Origin: Candidatus Zixiibacteriota bacterium
GTDB lineage: Bacteria > Zixibacteria > MSB-5A5 > GN15 > JAAZOE01
Length of the DNA: 64,000 bases
Direction: 5' to 3'
NCBI GenBank assembly: GCA_023138975.1
Contig: JAGLON010000013.1
Coordinates: 248,001 to 312,000 of the forward strand
The notes beneath the pieces are model-generated. The model was not told the DNA's origin and searched no databases. It was given only the letters and a program-made list of their open reading frames with translations. Of this stretch, positions 54,053 to 63,417 are shown in pieces; the first letter of the stretch is position 1, and the number at the start of each line of letters is the position of its first letter. The translations under genes were made by a program, and so were the position numbers.

Positions 54053-54695
54053 CAATATTCCCCTCTTTAAGACTTTTTTCGATTTCCGATTTAGCAATAA
54101 TTCCTTGCCGCAAAATCGAAATTTCATCCCCGGCGGAAATAACGGTCGATGGTATCTTACACCGCAATAACCCGGCATCGATGTATAATGCGACCTGCTC
54201 GCCTAAGAGCTTAGAAATTTCTCTAATATTTGTATCCGGCATCAATCCACTGATATTGGCCGAGGTAGCTGTTACCGGATAATCAACTCGATTCATTACC
54301 GCTTTAAGAACCGGAGAAGAAGAAATCCTGAGTCCAAAACCCAAATCCGAGGCAAACTTTTCCGGAACAACATTCTGTCCCGACTTCATCGGAACGACCA
54401 GCGTTAACGGACCGGGTAAAAATGATTTAGCCAATATCTCCGCAGTCGTGTTTATTTCACAGAATTGCCGTGCCATATCAATATCTTTTACAAACAGTGC
54501 CGGTAATAGTTGTCTATCTCGTTTCTTTATTCCGCAAATTTGGTCCAGCGCGGTTGTTATATCTGCCCTAATCGACAGAGAGTATTGTGTTTCCGTAGGC
54601 ATTACAACTACCTGGCCAGCATCTAACACACTTACAATACTATCAATAATACCGGAATCCGGATTAGCCGGGTCGCACTTAATTGTCCGGCTCAC
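54039..54695 (-). CDS. tsaC: Threonylcarbamoyl-AMP synthase (Sua5/YrdC/YwlC)
   Basis: This 218-residue enzyme makes threonylcarbamoyl-AMP from threonine, bicarbonate and ATP for the t6A modification of tRNA at position 37. Family motifs are VMPTETQYSLSI (about 31-42; usual form PTDTVYGL), KKRDRQLLPALFV, PGPLTLVVP, FGLRI and VTATSANISG. The PSTVI element near the C-terminus fits too. The length matches the short form without the extra Sua5 domain. It overlaps the SPOR gene by 17 bases. Confidence 0.92.
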   Translation of the reverse strand: MSRTIKCDPANPDSGIIDSIVSVLDAGQVVVMPTETQYSLSIRADITTALDQICGIKKRDRQLLPALFVKDIDMARQFCEINTTAEILAKSFLPGPLTLVVPMKSGQNVVPEKFASDLGFGLRISSSPVLKAVMNRVDYPVTATSANISGLMPDTNIREISKLLGEQVALYIDAGLLRCKIPSTVISAGDEISILRQGIIAKSEIEKSLKEGNIDEPF

Positions 54696-55317
54696 CTGTT
54701 TCCTCCACTCCGGTCGAATCGGCTGTTTCAGGAACTAAATATACAGTATCAGGAATATCCGAGGGTAATATCGGATCATCTCTTTCATCGAATAAAGGCG
54801 CGTTCTTAATTCTAAGAACTACTCGAGCCACCCATGCACTCCGATAACCGATTGAACGTATCTCAGAGACCATATTCTCAGCCTCTTCCCGGGTTAAAAA
54901 ATCTCCTACTCGCAGTTTATAATAGGGGACTTCATAATCAAGATGAACGGGCTGATTGAATATTTCATTGGCCAGAGCTTGCTCTCGCGAAGCCTCGGCA
55001 AAAAGCCTTGATGTAAAAATCTGCACCCGATACACTTCAGACGGATTAACCTCAGTCAACGCCGAATCAAACTCCATATAATCTGCTACACCCGGTTCAA
55101 TTAATGAGTCACCGGCATCAGGTATTGCTGATACTTTTACCGGGTATATTTCCGGAACAACTTCACGATCGATAGTCGTTGCCAGCGGTTCCAGAGGTAC
55201 TGTAGTTTCGGCTGCAGGCTCTTCCGCAGGAGGACGAGATGTTTTGGCACAGGACACGGTCATAGCAATTATCGCTGTCATACCGAGTATTGCGCAGAGT
55301 TTGATTATACGTTCCAT
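54679..55317 (-). CDS. SPOR-domain lipoprotein
   Basis: The 212-residue protein begins with a lipoprotein signal ending MTVSC (Cys23), so it is probably lipid-anchored. Residues about 27-90 are a Pro/Glu-rich linker. Residues about 93-167 form a SPOR domain (YRVQIFTSRLFAEASREQA, YYKLRVGDFLTREEAENMV), a peptidoglycan-binding fold that targets septal glycan strands lacking side chains. It likely acts in envelope maintenance or division. Its ATG immediately follows the manC stop. Confidence 0.85.
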   Translation of the reverse strand: MERIIKLCAILGMTAIIAMTVSCAKTSRPPAEEPAAETTVPLEPLATTIDREVVPEIYPVKVSAIPDAGDSLIEPGVADYMEFDSALTEVNPSEVYRVQIFTSRLFAEASREQALANEIFNQPVHLDYEVPYYKLRVGDFLTREEAENMVSEIRSIGYRSAWVARVVLRIKNAPLFDERDDPILPSDIPDTVYLVPETADSTGVEETGEPDN

Positions 55318-56397
55318 TTATAAGTACTTCTTTTGTGACTCATCGGCACCCATCTTAGCCAACAAATCTTTTATCTTCCCTAATTGCGTTTTATGCGCTA
55401 CCATAATTGTCTCTCCGGTCCTTACTACAACAATATCAGAGAGTCCTATCGCCGCAATAATCCCTTTGCCATCATTCACAATAGTAGATTCAAAGGTATC
55501 CATCGTTACCGCATTGCCGATTATCACATTGTTATCTTTATCCACATCCATAAATCGCTGCAAGGCCATCCAACTGCCGACATCATCCCAGGAAAAACTC
55601 CCCTTAAGGGTAATCACATTATCAGCCTGTTCCAGTATTGCGAAATCAATAGATATTGATTCAGCCTCCTCGTACAGCTTTTGGCAGGCCGCTTCCTCTC
55701 CGGGCGTACCGATTGTCTTGGCGTACTCCATCAGTTCCTGATGCATCTCCGGCATATGCTTTTCAAAGGCAGATAGGATTGAATTTATCGACCAGATAAA
55801 CATGCCAGAATTCCAGAGATGACGACGGCCGTGATAATATTCCTGAGCTACGGTTGGGCGAGGTTTTTCTTTAAATGCGGAAACATTGCAGACCGTAATC
55901 CCATCAACAACCCATTTCTCATCAGAAAGTTCGATATACCCGTATCCGGTTTCAGCTCGTGATGGCACAATTCCAATTGTAATAAGCTTGTCCTGCTCAG
56001 CCGCTATTTTTACTCCGGCCTTGATCGTCTTGGTCAGCATCTTCGCCGGTTCGATAAGATGATCCGCCGAGAGTACAACCATAATCGCGTTGGGATCTCT
56101 TTTCTGCAGGTGGACTGCGGTATATCCGATAGCAAGACAAGTGTTGCGGCCAAAAGGCTCACACAAAAGCATCTCTTTTTTGACCAGACAGCAACCGTCG
56201 ATTATGGCCTGTTCAATATTCTTTCCGGCAACGACAACAGTGCGCTCAGCCGGGATATAACCTTCGAGCCGGTCGATAGTTACACAAAGCATACTGCGGT
56301 CTTCGGTAAGCGAGAGAAGTTGTTTGGGGCGATGTTGATTGGAAAGAGGCCAGAATCGCTCGCCTCTACCGCCCGCCATTATAACGCCGTAAACCAA
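55318..56397 (-). CDS. manC: Mannose-1-phosphate guanylyltransferase
   Basis: The TTG at 56397, about 9 bases after GGGGAG, gives 359 residues and begins at the usual family start: VYGVIMAGGRGERFWPLSNQHRPKQ. An ATG-less longer frame to 56472 runs into the promoter and is rejected. Other motifs are VVLSADHLIEP, ETGYGYIEL, FKEKP and WNSGMFIWS. The enzyme makes GDP-mannose from mannose-1-phosphate and GTP for polysaccharide or LPS. The C-terminal isomerase domain of bifunctional forms is missing. It heads the long minus-strand cluster. Confidence 0.93.
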   Translation of the reverse strand: MVYGVIMAGGRGERFWPLSNQHRPKQLLSLTEDRSMLCVTIDRLEGYIPAERTVVVAGKNIEQAIIDGCCLVKKEMLLCEPFGRNTCLAIGYTAVHLQKRDPNAIMVVLSADHLIEPAKMLTKTIKAGVKIAAEQDKLITIGIVPSRAETGYGYIELSDEKWVVDGITVCNVSAFKEKPRPTVAQEYYHGRRHLWNSGMFIWSINSILSAFEKHMPEMHQELMEYAKTIGTPGEEAACQKLYEEAESISIDFAILEQADNVITLKGSFSWDDVGSWMALQRFMDVDKDNNVIIGNAVTMDTFESTIVNDGKGIIAAIGLSDIVVVRTGETIMVAHKTQLGKIKDLLAKMGADESQKKYL

Positions 56398-56443
56398 AAT
56401 CCGATCTCCCCTGCAAAAGTAGGTAAAAATACGGTAACTTTTG

Positions 56444-56472
56444 ATAATACTGCCGAGGGTTTTCAAAGTCAA
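56444..56472 (-). promoter_or_regulatory. Promoter of the manC-led cluster
   Basis: TTGACT (56472-56467), a 17-base spacer and TATTAT (56449-56444) on the minus strand, giving a leader of about 40 bases before the TTG start. Confidence 0.7.
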
Positions 56473-56605
56473 GCAAAGTTTATCTGTGGTATTGATTTAG
56501 CATTGCTGTCGGGCAAATAAAACCATAACTTATTAGCAGATTGCTCATCATCTCAAGGAGCTTGTATTTGAGTCTATTCTTTAATTGCTTGGGGAGGCTA
56601 TTATT

Positions 56606-57871
56606 GTGCTAAATTTCCTTAGAACATTCCTCTTTGTTTTTATTATGGTTTCTTCTGTCATGGCAGCCGATGGACAGGAATTATTTAACGCGTTTCAACG
56701 AATCTGTAATTCCGAAACTGATACTACACAAACATACCGAATAAAAGATGCTGTAATATCCCATCAAGATATAGTACTGCATCTTAAACATGGAGCTCTA
56801 TGTTTTATCAAACCGGTTAAACTTGGTGATTCATCAATAGTGTACGGTGCCTATTTTGATGGCAGAGGCGTCTATCAGATTGCACCTACTGAGCGCATTG
56901 CTCGTCAGCAGGTCAAACATACTTTCAATACTGTTAAAATAAAGAAGTCGATTAACCGGGCGCTTCTGTTTTTCTCTCCCGAAATCTACACTCAATTGAA
57001 AGCACATTGCGGACATAAAATAGAAACGTTGGCCAAAAGCGAACAAAGGTATTTTCGTAAATCATGGAAACATATAAATAAAAAGGAAAGCCATTACTAC
57101 CCTTTTGAGATTCTTCGCAATATCTATGAATCATCAGATCGTGCCTTTTTATTTATTAATCTACAAGAGCATTCTCTTAGCATGAGTGATTATTATCTCT
57201 ACAATCCATTGGATGCAGAGGAAATAAAAATTTACAAGAATAAAGTAAAAGGACCAATGTTCAAGCAATACATGTATACAATCAGCAGTTACTCCTGCCT
57301 GCTCGATTCAACCGGAACAAAGTGCCGAATCGTATCCGAACCTCAAATAAAAACTTTACACAGTAATATTGACACAGAAATATCTGATCTGGGAATAATG
57401 ACGACCACAATGAATTCACAATATGAAGTTCTCAAACCGCCGTCTCAACTTATCTGGATGATTTTTCATGATGAAATGTTCATGGATAGCATCATTGACA
57501 ATTCTGGACGCCAAATAAAATTCATCCGGCATACTAAAGACAGCAATAAGTCTAATAACTTATTTTTAATTATGAACCAACCAGCTAAAACTGGTGACAC
57601 TCTTAATCTAACATATTACTATCATGGTGAAGCATTAGTATTCAGCGGCAGAAGAATTATCAATCAATCCGGTTCCAATTGGTACCCTACATATGTCGAA
57701 CGTGATTCATCAACCTACGATATCACCTATCATGTTCCTCATTATAGTGACATGGAATTTACTGCGACGGGAACAAAGCTCCAAGAATCGATTGACGATC
57801 ATCGCATTACATCAATCTGGAAAACTGAAACCCCTATATTTATTCTATATTTTGACTATGAGGAGAAATAA
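56606..57871 (+). CDS. AT-rich exported protein resembling only the N-terminal part of M1 aminopeptidases
   Basis: GTG 56606, 8 bases after GGGGAGG, begins a signal peptide (VLNFLRTFLFVFIMVSSVMAADG); the protein has 421 residues. Near the C-terminus, NWYPTYVERDSSTYDITYHVP and the spaced TGTKLQESIDDHRITSIWKTETPI follow the pattern of the non-catalytic N-terminal domain of bacterial M1 peptidases. The protein stops there: no GAMEN or HExxH domain follows, and none is found in other frames before the next gene. It could be a truncated M1 gene or a stand-alone domain. Its DNA is visibly richer in A/T than neighbouring genes, hinting at foreign origin. Confidence 0.6.
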   Translation: MLNFLRTFLFVFIMVSSVMAADGQELFNAFQRICNSETDTTQTYRIKDAVISHQDIVLHLKHGALCFIKPVKLGDSSIVYGAYFDGRGVYQIAPTERIARQQVKHTFNTVKIKKSINRALLFFSPEIYTQLKAHCGHKIETLAKSEQRYFRKSWKHINKKESHYYPFEILRNIYESSDRAFLFINLQEHSLSMSDYYLYNPLDAEEIKIYKNKVKGPMFKQYMYTISSYSCLLDSTGTKCRIVSEPQIKTLHSNIDTEISDLGIMTTTMNSQYEVLKPPSQLIWMIFHDEMFMDSIIDNSGRQIKFIRHTKDSNKSNNLFLIMNQPAKTGDTLNLTYYYHGEALVFSGRRIINQSGSNWYPTYVERDSSTYDITYHVPHYSDMEFTATGTKLQESIDDHRITSIWKTETPIFILYFDYEEK

Positions 57872-57929
57872 ACTAATTCAGGAATGATGTTTCAGCTATA
57901 GGAGTATACTTTTTCTGAAAATCTGTGAC

Positions 57930-59474
57930 TCACACTTCCAGAGCGTCGAAGGCAGCCGATAAATAATCGATTAAATCACCCGCAATCAGGCTGCGGGGAT
58001 TAATGTCTCCGATTGCGATATCTCCTGTCAAACCGTGCATGAACACACCGCATACCGCCGCTTCAACAGGCGATAGCTGCTGCCCCAGTAACGCGACTAT
58101 GATCCCCGTCAACACATCTCCGGAACCACCGGTTGCCATACCAAAATTGCCGGTCGGAGTGACAAAAATCTCACCATCGGGCGATGCGATTATCGTCGGG
58201 GAGCCTTTGAGGACGATCACCGAATCAAACTTCTGTGCGTATCCGGCAACCATATCAAAGTTATTAATTTGAATCTCGTCCGTTGTCTCGCCGGTCAAAC
58301 GAGCGAACTCACCCGGATGGGGGGTTAAAACCATCGGGGCATGATTTTTTAGAAGAGGCGAATCATCACCACCGAGCGGATAGAGTCCATCGGCATCGAT
58401 AACAATGGGAATATCAATATCGGAAATTAATCGTCTAATCAATTCACATGTTTCATGATGCCGCCCGAGACCGGGGCCGATAGCGACGGCATCCCGCTCG
58501 GCAATATGTTTTTTTATCTCCCCTTTACCGCGTAGAGCCAAGACCGATTTCTTACCGACATCCGGCAGAGGAATACTCATTACCTCGGTAAGTTTGGATT
58601 CAATAATAGCGTTTAGAGATCTTGGAACACCGACCGTAACCAATCCGGCCCCGCTTCGCGCGGCCGCCAAGCCCGATAAGCAGGCCGCTCCGGTCAATCC
58701 CGGCGACCCGGCCAGAATAATTACTTTTCCAAAATCACCCTTGTGTCCATCCGGCTTAGACGTTGGCAAAGCCAGAGCCACTTGTTCGCCCGTTACTAAA
58801 TTTGCCCTTAAATCAAATGACGCAATCACCTCGTTGGGAATACCAATAGGAATAACCGTGACAGTTCCAGAGTACTCCCTCCCCGGAGACACATACAGTC
58901 CCGGTTTAGGCAGAGCCAACGTGGTCGTAACATCGGCTTCAACGACAACATCCTCGGCTAATCCGGTTGAAACGTCAAGTCCCGAGGGCGCATCGACCGC
59001 AATTACAAATCGTTCGGCAGTATTGACAGCATCAATAACAGTTGCAGTAATTCCGCGAGGCACTCCCGCAAAACCGGTCCCGAAAATAGCGTCGATAATA
59101 ACATCGTATTCGGATAAATCAGGAATATTATCCTCGGACGAAAGCAAAATTACTTCGTGTCCGGCCTGGGTAACTTTATCATAATTTACCCGGCAATCAT
59201 CGGAAAGTTTTTCATCCGTTCCGGCCAGTATAAAGGAAGCGTTATATCCGTTTTCGTATAAATACCGACCGATAACAAACCCGTCGCCGCCGTTGTTGCC
59301 TCGTCCGCAAATCACAGCAATAGCGGGATCATGAAATTGAGGCAGGACAAACTCATTGGTGTAATTAAAAATCCCCCGCCCGGCATTTTCCATCAAGTCC
59401 AGCGAGGGGATTTTGTATTCATTGATGGCGCGATTGTCGATCGCGCGCATTTCTTCGGCGCTTACCAGCTTCAT
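57930..59474 (-). CDS. nnr: Bifunctional NAD(P)HX epimerase/dehydratase
   Basis: The 514-residue protein repairs hydrated NADH and NADPH. Residues about 1-220 are the epimerase (MENAGRGIF, VICGRGNNGGDGFVIGRYL, IIDAIFGTGFAG, VIAVDAPSGLDVSTG). Residues about 225-505 are the ADP-dependent dehydratase (HKGDFGKVIILAGSPGLTGAA, AIGPGLGRH, LTPHPGEFARL, and the ATP/ADP-site GNFGMATGGSGDVLTGII). The order is that of E. coli YjeF. Its ATG overlaps the lon stop by 4 bases (ATGA), so the two are coupled. Confidence 0.95.
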   Translation of the reverse strand: MKLVSAEEMRAIDNRAINEYKIPSLDLMENAGRGIFNYTNEFVLPQFHDPAIAVICGRGNNGGDGFVIGRYLYENGYNASFILAGTDEKLSDDCRVNYDKVTQAGHEVILLSSEDNIPDLSEYDVIIDAIFGTGFAGVPRGITATVIDAVNTAERFVIAVDAPSGLDVSTGLAEDVVVEADVTTTLALPKPGLYVSPGREYSGTVTVIPIGIPNEVIASFDLRANLVTGEQVALALPTSKPDGHKGDFGKVIILAGSPGLTGAACLSGLAAARSGAGLVTVGVPRSLNAIIESKLTEVMSIPLPDVGKKSVLALRGKGEIKKHIAERDAVAIGPGLGRHHETCELIRRLISDIDIPIVIDADGLYPLGGDDSPLLKNHAPMVLTPHPGEFARLTGETTDEIQINNFDMVAGYAQKFDSVIVLKGSPTIIASPDGEIFVTPTGNFGMATGGSGDVLTGIIVALLGQQLSPVEAAVCGVFMHGLTGDIAIGDINPRSLIAGDLIDYLSAAFDALEV

Positions 59475-61831
59475 GCTTTCTTCTTCTTTGCAGGCTCCAA
59501 TGCGAATTTAATGACATCCCAGGCATTATCCATATACTTAAAGGTCAGACCTTTTTTCAACTCAACAGGAATCTCTATCAAATCCTTTTTATTATCAACC
59601 GGTAATATAACCGTTTTTAAGCCGTAGCGATAGGCGGCCAGCAATTTTTCTTTTAAGCCGCCGATGGGGAGTACCTGTCCGCGCAGTGTTATTTCACCTG
59701 TCATCGCCATCAGTTTCATAACCGCTCTGCCGGTGGCCAGCGACGCAACTGCCGTAGCCATAACGATACCAGCCGACGGTCCATCCTTCGGGGTAGCTCC
59801 GGCCGGAACATGAATATGAATCTCATGATTATCAAAATAATCTTCGGGGATTTTCAATTCTTTAGTTTTTGAGCGTACGAACGAAATCGCCGCCTTGACC
59901 GATTCTTTCATAACATCGCCCAATTGCCCGGTTAGAATAAGAGACTTTTTACCCGGCATAGCAGTCGCTTCTACTTTAAGGACCTCGCCCCCATAGGCTG
60001 TCCAGGCCAAACCGGCGACTTCACCAATTCTATCTTTGCTGAATTTAGTGTCGGAGGTAAACTTGGGCGGACCGAGAAACTTATCCAAATTCTTTGAGGT
60101 TACAAGATGTTTTTTCCGGCTGCCACCGGCGACTTTAACCGCTACTTTTCGACAGACATTGGCCAACTCCCGCTCCAGGTTTCTCAGCCCAGATTCGCGC
60201 GTATATTCATTTATAATTTTTAACGTAGCATCTTTATAAATTGACATGTTACCCAGTTTGAGTCCATGATTAGTCATCTGCTTTGGTAAAAGATGCCGTT
60301 TGAATATTTCGCTTTTCTCAAGGTCGGTATAGCCCGGAATATGGATGACTTCCATACGATCACGCAGCACCGCCGGAATCGGGTCGAGCATATTGGCCGT
60401 CGTGATAAACATGACATGCGACAAATCATAATCAACTTCCAGATAATGATCGGAAAAACTGCTGTTTTGTTCGGGGTCTAACACTTCAAGAAGCGCCGAT
60501 GCCGGATCACCTCGGAAATCAGAACCGAGCTTATCAATTTCATCGAGCATAAAGACCGGGTTGTTGGCACCGGTTCGTTTCAATCCCTGGATCACACGGC
60601 CGGGCATAGCGCCGATATACGTTCTGCGATGCCCGCGTATTTCAGCCTCATCCCTCAAGCCCCCCAGCGACAGACGGTGAAATTCCCGCCCCATCGCACG
60701 GGCAATCGAGCGCCCCAGTGATGTTTTGCCAACTCCGGGAGGTCCCACAAAACAAATGATTGGGCCTTTGATATCCGGATTCAATTTACGAACAGCCAAA
60801 AATTCAATAATACGCTCTTTAACTTTATCCAGATCAAAATGATCTTCATCCAAGATTTTACGGGCTTTTTTGACATCAAGAATATCGGTCGTTGATTTTT
60901 GCCAAGGTACCGACACCAACCAGTCAAGATAGGTGCGGCTAACGGTGTATTCAGCCGACGATGGATTCATTTCTTTCAACCGGCCCAGTTCCTTTAGTGC
61001 CGTTTCATTTGCCTGTTCGGTCATGCCTGCTTCTTCTATTTTCTTCGATAATTCGCTGATCTCCGGACGTACTTCACCTTCGCCGAGTTCTTTATGAATC
61101 GCTTTTATCTGTTCGCGAAGAATATACTCGCGCTGCATTTTACCCAGTTCATTAGCGGCGTCGGTTTGAATCTTTTTAGAAATCTCAAGAATCTCAACTT
61201 CACGATTGATATGCGCAAAGAGCTTACCCATTCGCCGTTCAACATTGGGCTGGGCAATGAGTTTTTGTTTCTGCTCAATCGAGAGGTTCATATTGGAAGC
61301 GATAAGGTCGGTCAATTGCCCCAAAGAATCCTGATTCATGGCCGAGATATAAAACTCCTCGGAAAGATGCGGCGCAAGATCAACCAACTCCTTGAGCTTA
61401 TCCATCAGATTACGATTCATGGCTTCGCTCTTTACCGAATTCCCATACACGTCTGGTATTTCCTCAATATTGGCCATCATGTAAGGCTTGGTATTGAGAG
61501 CCTTATTGATTTTAATTCGAGATAGACCCTGTATTAAAAACCTGACTGAACCGTCTGGAAAGCGCAGCATTTTAAGTATATTACCAGCTGTACCGGTCCA
61601 GTAAATATCACCGAATCCGGGATTGTCTATATCCGGTTTCTTAGTACTAAAGATACCTATTGTACGCCCTTGCATCAGAGCTTCATCAACCAATTTTGTA
61701 TGAGTTTTTTCGGTTATAATCAGCGGAATGACAAGGAAAGGAAAAACGACAACACCCTTAACGGGCAAAACGGGAACTTCCTTTGGTAGTATCACATCTT
61801 CATGGTTTTCTTTGGTAATCGTAATTTCCAA
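59471..61831 (-). CDS. lon: ATP-dependent protease Lon
   Basis: The 786-residue protein degrades misfolded and regulatory proteins in the cytoplasm. The N-terminal substrate-binding domain covers about 15-210 (LPVLPVKGVVVFPFLVIPL-like beginning). The AAA+ module has Walker A GPPGVGKTSLG and Walker B FMLDEIDKLG. The protease domain has nucleophile serine in KDGPSAGIVMAT and the lysine in GGLKEKLLAA. The TTG start at 61831 is 5 bases after GGAG. It is the first gene of the lon-nnr operon and lies divergent to alr. Confidence 0.96.
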   Translation of the reverse strand: MEITITKENHEDVILPKEVPVLPVKGVVVFPFLVIPLIITEKTHTKLVDEALMQGRTIGIFSTKKPDIDNPGFGDIYWTGTAGNILKMLRFPDGSVRFLIQGLSRIKINKALNTKPYMMANIEEIPDVYGNSVKSEAMNRNLMDKLKELVDLAPHLSEEFYISAMNQDSLGQLTDLIASNMNLSIEQKQKLIAQPNVERRMGKLFAHINREVEILEISKKIQTDAANELGKMQREYILREQIKAIHKELGEGEVRPEISELSKKIEEAGMTEQANETALKELGRLKEMNPSSAEYTVSRTYLDWLVSVPWQKSTTDILDVKKARKILDEDHFDLDKVKERIIEFLAVRKLNPDIKGPIICFVGPPGVGKTSLGRSIARAMGREFHRLSLGGLRDEAEIRGHRRTYIGAMPGRVIQGLKRTGANNPVFMLDEIDKLGSDFRGDPASALLEVLDPEQNSSFSDHYLEVDYDLSHVMFITTANMLDPIPAVLRDRMEVIHIPGYTDLEKSEIFKRHLLPKQMTNHGLKLGNMSIYKDATLKIINEYTRESGLRNLERELANVCRKVAVKVAGGSRKKHLVTSKNLDKFLGPPKFTSDTKFSKDRIGEVAGLAWTAYGGEVLKVEATAMPGKKSLILTGQLGDVMKESVKAAISFVRSKTKELKIPEDYFDNHEIHIHVPAGATPKDGPSAGIVMATAVASLATGRAVMKLMAMTGEITLRGQVLPIGGLKEKLLAAYRYGLKTVILPVDNKKDLIEIPVELKKGLTFKYMDNAWDVIKFALEPAKKKKA

Positions 61832-61896
61832 GACAACTCCTTTGTCGTGTTTTACACCTCAATTGCAATCCATATGAAGTAGTATAGCCTAAGTAA

Positions 61897-61925
61897 AATT
61901 TAATCTTTACGCAATACTAAATCAA
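61897..61925 (-). promoter_or_regulatory. Possible promoter of lon
   Basis: TTGATT (61925-61920), a 17-base spacer and TAAATT (61902-61897) on the minus strand; the same hexamers occur before the M16 operon. Confidence 0.4.
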
Positions 61926-62149
61926 CTTACAATTTCTGCGCAATGTAACTTATTAAACCAGTATTTGTTCCGGCCTAATTTCCTTAACAAGCGTGATAGA
62001 CAACACGTTAATTATAGTATCGGCGCAAATCTCAAGCGGTTTATACGGTACGGTCTGGGAAGCTGATTATTATCATATTTCAAAATTATTCTACCCAAAA
62101 AAGCTACCGACTATTTTGAGCAAAACAAATCAGAGAGTTAAGAACAAAC

Positions 62150-62178
62150 TTGCTCCCCGCTCATAAAACTCGTACAAT
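62150..62178 (+). promoter_or_regulatory. Promoter of alr giving a leaderless mRNA
   Basis: TTGCTC (62150-62155), a 17-base spacer and TACAAT (62173-62178). Five bases separate the -10 box from the ATG, so transcription should begin at or next to the start codon. No ribosome site exists. Confidence 0.6.
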
Positions 62179-62183
62179 TTAAT

Positions 62184-63329
62184 ATGAATAATAAAACCAC
62201 TAACTGGATAGAAGTCAGCCGCTCTGCTGTACTAAGTAATCTCGATAACCTATCGCAATTGGCCGGGCGCAAAACCAAAATTGCCGTGGCTGTAAAAGCC
62301 GATGGTTATGGTCATGGTCTCAGAGAAATGACAGCGATACTCTCTGACTCAGATATCCCCTATTTGGCCGTGCACTCAACAATTGAAGCAGAGATGGTTC
62401 GCATGTCCGGGTGGGATAGGAAAATTATGATGGTCGGTCCGGTGTTGCCGGAGGATATTGATTCGATTTTCCGCTTGGATCTGGAGCCGATTATCACCGA
62501 ACCATCTATTTTGGCCCAGTTGGGAAAGTTCTGCCGTAAATCCTCGATTAACACCAGGATTCACCTGAAAACGGAAACCGGTACTAATCGTCAAGGCATG
62601 ACCGAAGCAGAGTTAAAAAAAGTGATTACTATTTTAAAAAAATATCCTGAACTTACGGTTCAAGGGGTCTCTACCCATTTTGCCAATATTGAAGACACGA
62701 CTGATCATTCATATGCTAAGACGCAATTAAAACGGTTTAAGCAACTCGTCGGGATTCTTAAAAAAGCCGGCGTAAAACCTCGCTTGAGGCATACCGCCTG
62801 CTCAGCGGCATTGCTACTATTTAAGGAAACCTATTTTGACCTGGCCCGACCGGGTATCTCGGTTTACGGTTACTGGCCGTCTACAGAAACCTATGTTTCA
62901 TACCGTCTGGGCGGGGGAAAGAATTCGATCCTGACACCAGCCCTGTCTCTTTATTCCCGTATCACTCAAATCAAGACTATCGAAGCCGACAATTTTATTG
63001 GTTACGGCTGCACTTATCGCACCACATCGCGCACAAAAATCGCCATTCTACCGATTGGCTATTCCGACGGGCTTGACCGCCGGCTCTCAAATCTCGGATA
63101 TGTCCTTATCAACGGCCGCCGCGCTCCGATACGAGGCAGAATCTGCATGAATCTGACGATGGTTGACATTACCGATATTCCCAGAGTCAAGCTGTATGAC
63201 AAGGCAACAATTATCGGCATAGATGGCAAAGAAACCATATCCGCTGACACTCATGCATCCTGGTGCCAATCGATTAATTATGATATCCTGGCCGGTCTCT
63301 CACCGCTTGTCCCCCGCTTTATCGTATGA
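62184..63329 (+). CDS. alr: Alanine racemase
   Basis: The 381-residue PLP enzyme makes D-alanine for peptidoglycan. The PLP lysine is K38 (VAVKADGYGHG), K129 lies in the conserved HLKTETGTNRQGM stretch, and the opposing tyrosine is in GYGCTY (273-278). PIGYSDGLDRRLSN and RGRICMNLTMVDIT complete the C-terminal domain. The TETGTNRQG form replaces the more usual DTGMGRLG. The ATG matches the family start, lacks a ribosome site and follows a -10 box by 5 bases. The gene is monocistronic. Confidence 0.94.
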   Translation: MNNKTTNWIEVSRSAVLSNLDNLSQLAGRKTKIAVAVKADGYGHGLREMTAILSDSDIPYLAVHSTIEAEMVRMSGWDRKIMMVGPVLPEDIDSIFRLDLEPIITEPSILAQLGKFCRKSSINTRIHLKTETGTNRQGMTEAELKKVITILKKYPELTVQGVSTHFANIEDTTDHSYAKTQLKRFKQLVGILKKAGVKPRLRHTACSAALLLFKETYFDLARPGISVYGYWPSTETYVSYRLGGGKNSILTPALSLYSRITQIKTIEADNFIGYGCTYRTTSRTKIAILPIGYSDGLDRRLSNLGYVLINGRRAPIRGRICMNLTMVDITDIPRVKLYDKATIIGIDGKETISADTHASWCQSINYDILAGLSPLVPRFIV

Positions 63330-63417
63330 ATTAAATTCTCTTTTAAGTGTATATTTGTTGCGCTGGCTTAGTGGACAACATATTATTTTTTAGTTAACAC
63401 AAGGGAATCACAATACT

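Larger units (their letters stand above)
61832..62183. other. Divergent control region between lon and alr
   Basis: This 352-base AT-rich gap contains the putative promoters of both genes and no gene that could be supported on either strand. No tRNA or riboswitch fold and no CIRCE heat-shock element (TTAGCACTC-type) was recognised. Confidence 0.6.

Noticed and set aside
58594-59184. 196-residue plus-strand open frame
   Set aside because: It is antisense to nnr and low-complexity (Pro/Thr/Ser), typical of a reverse-strand shadow.
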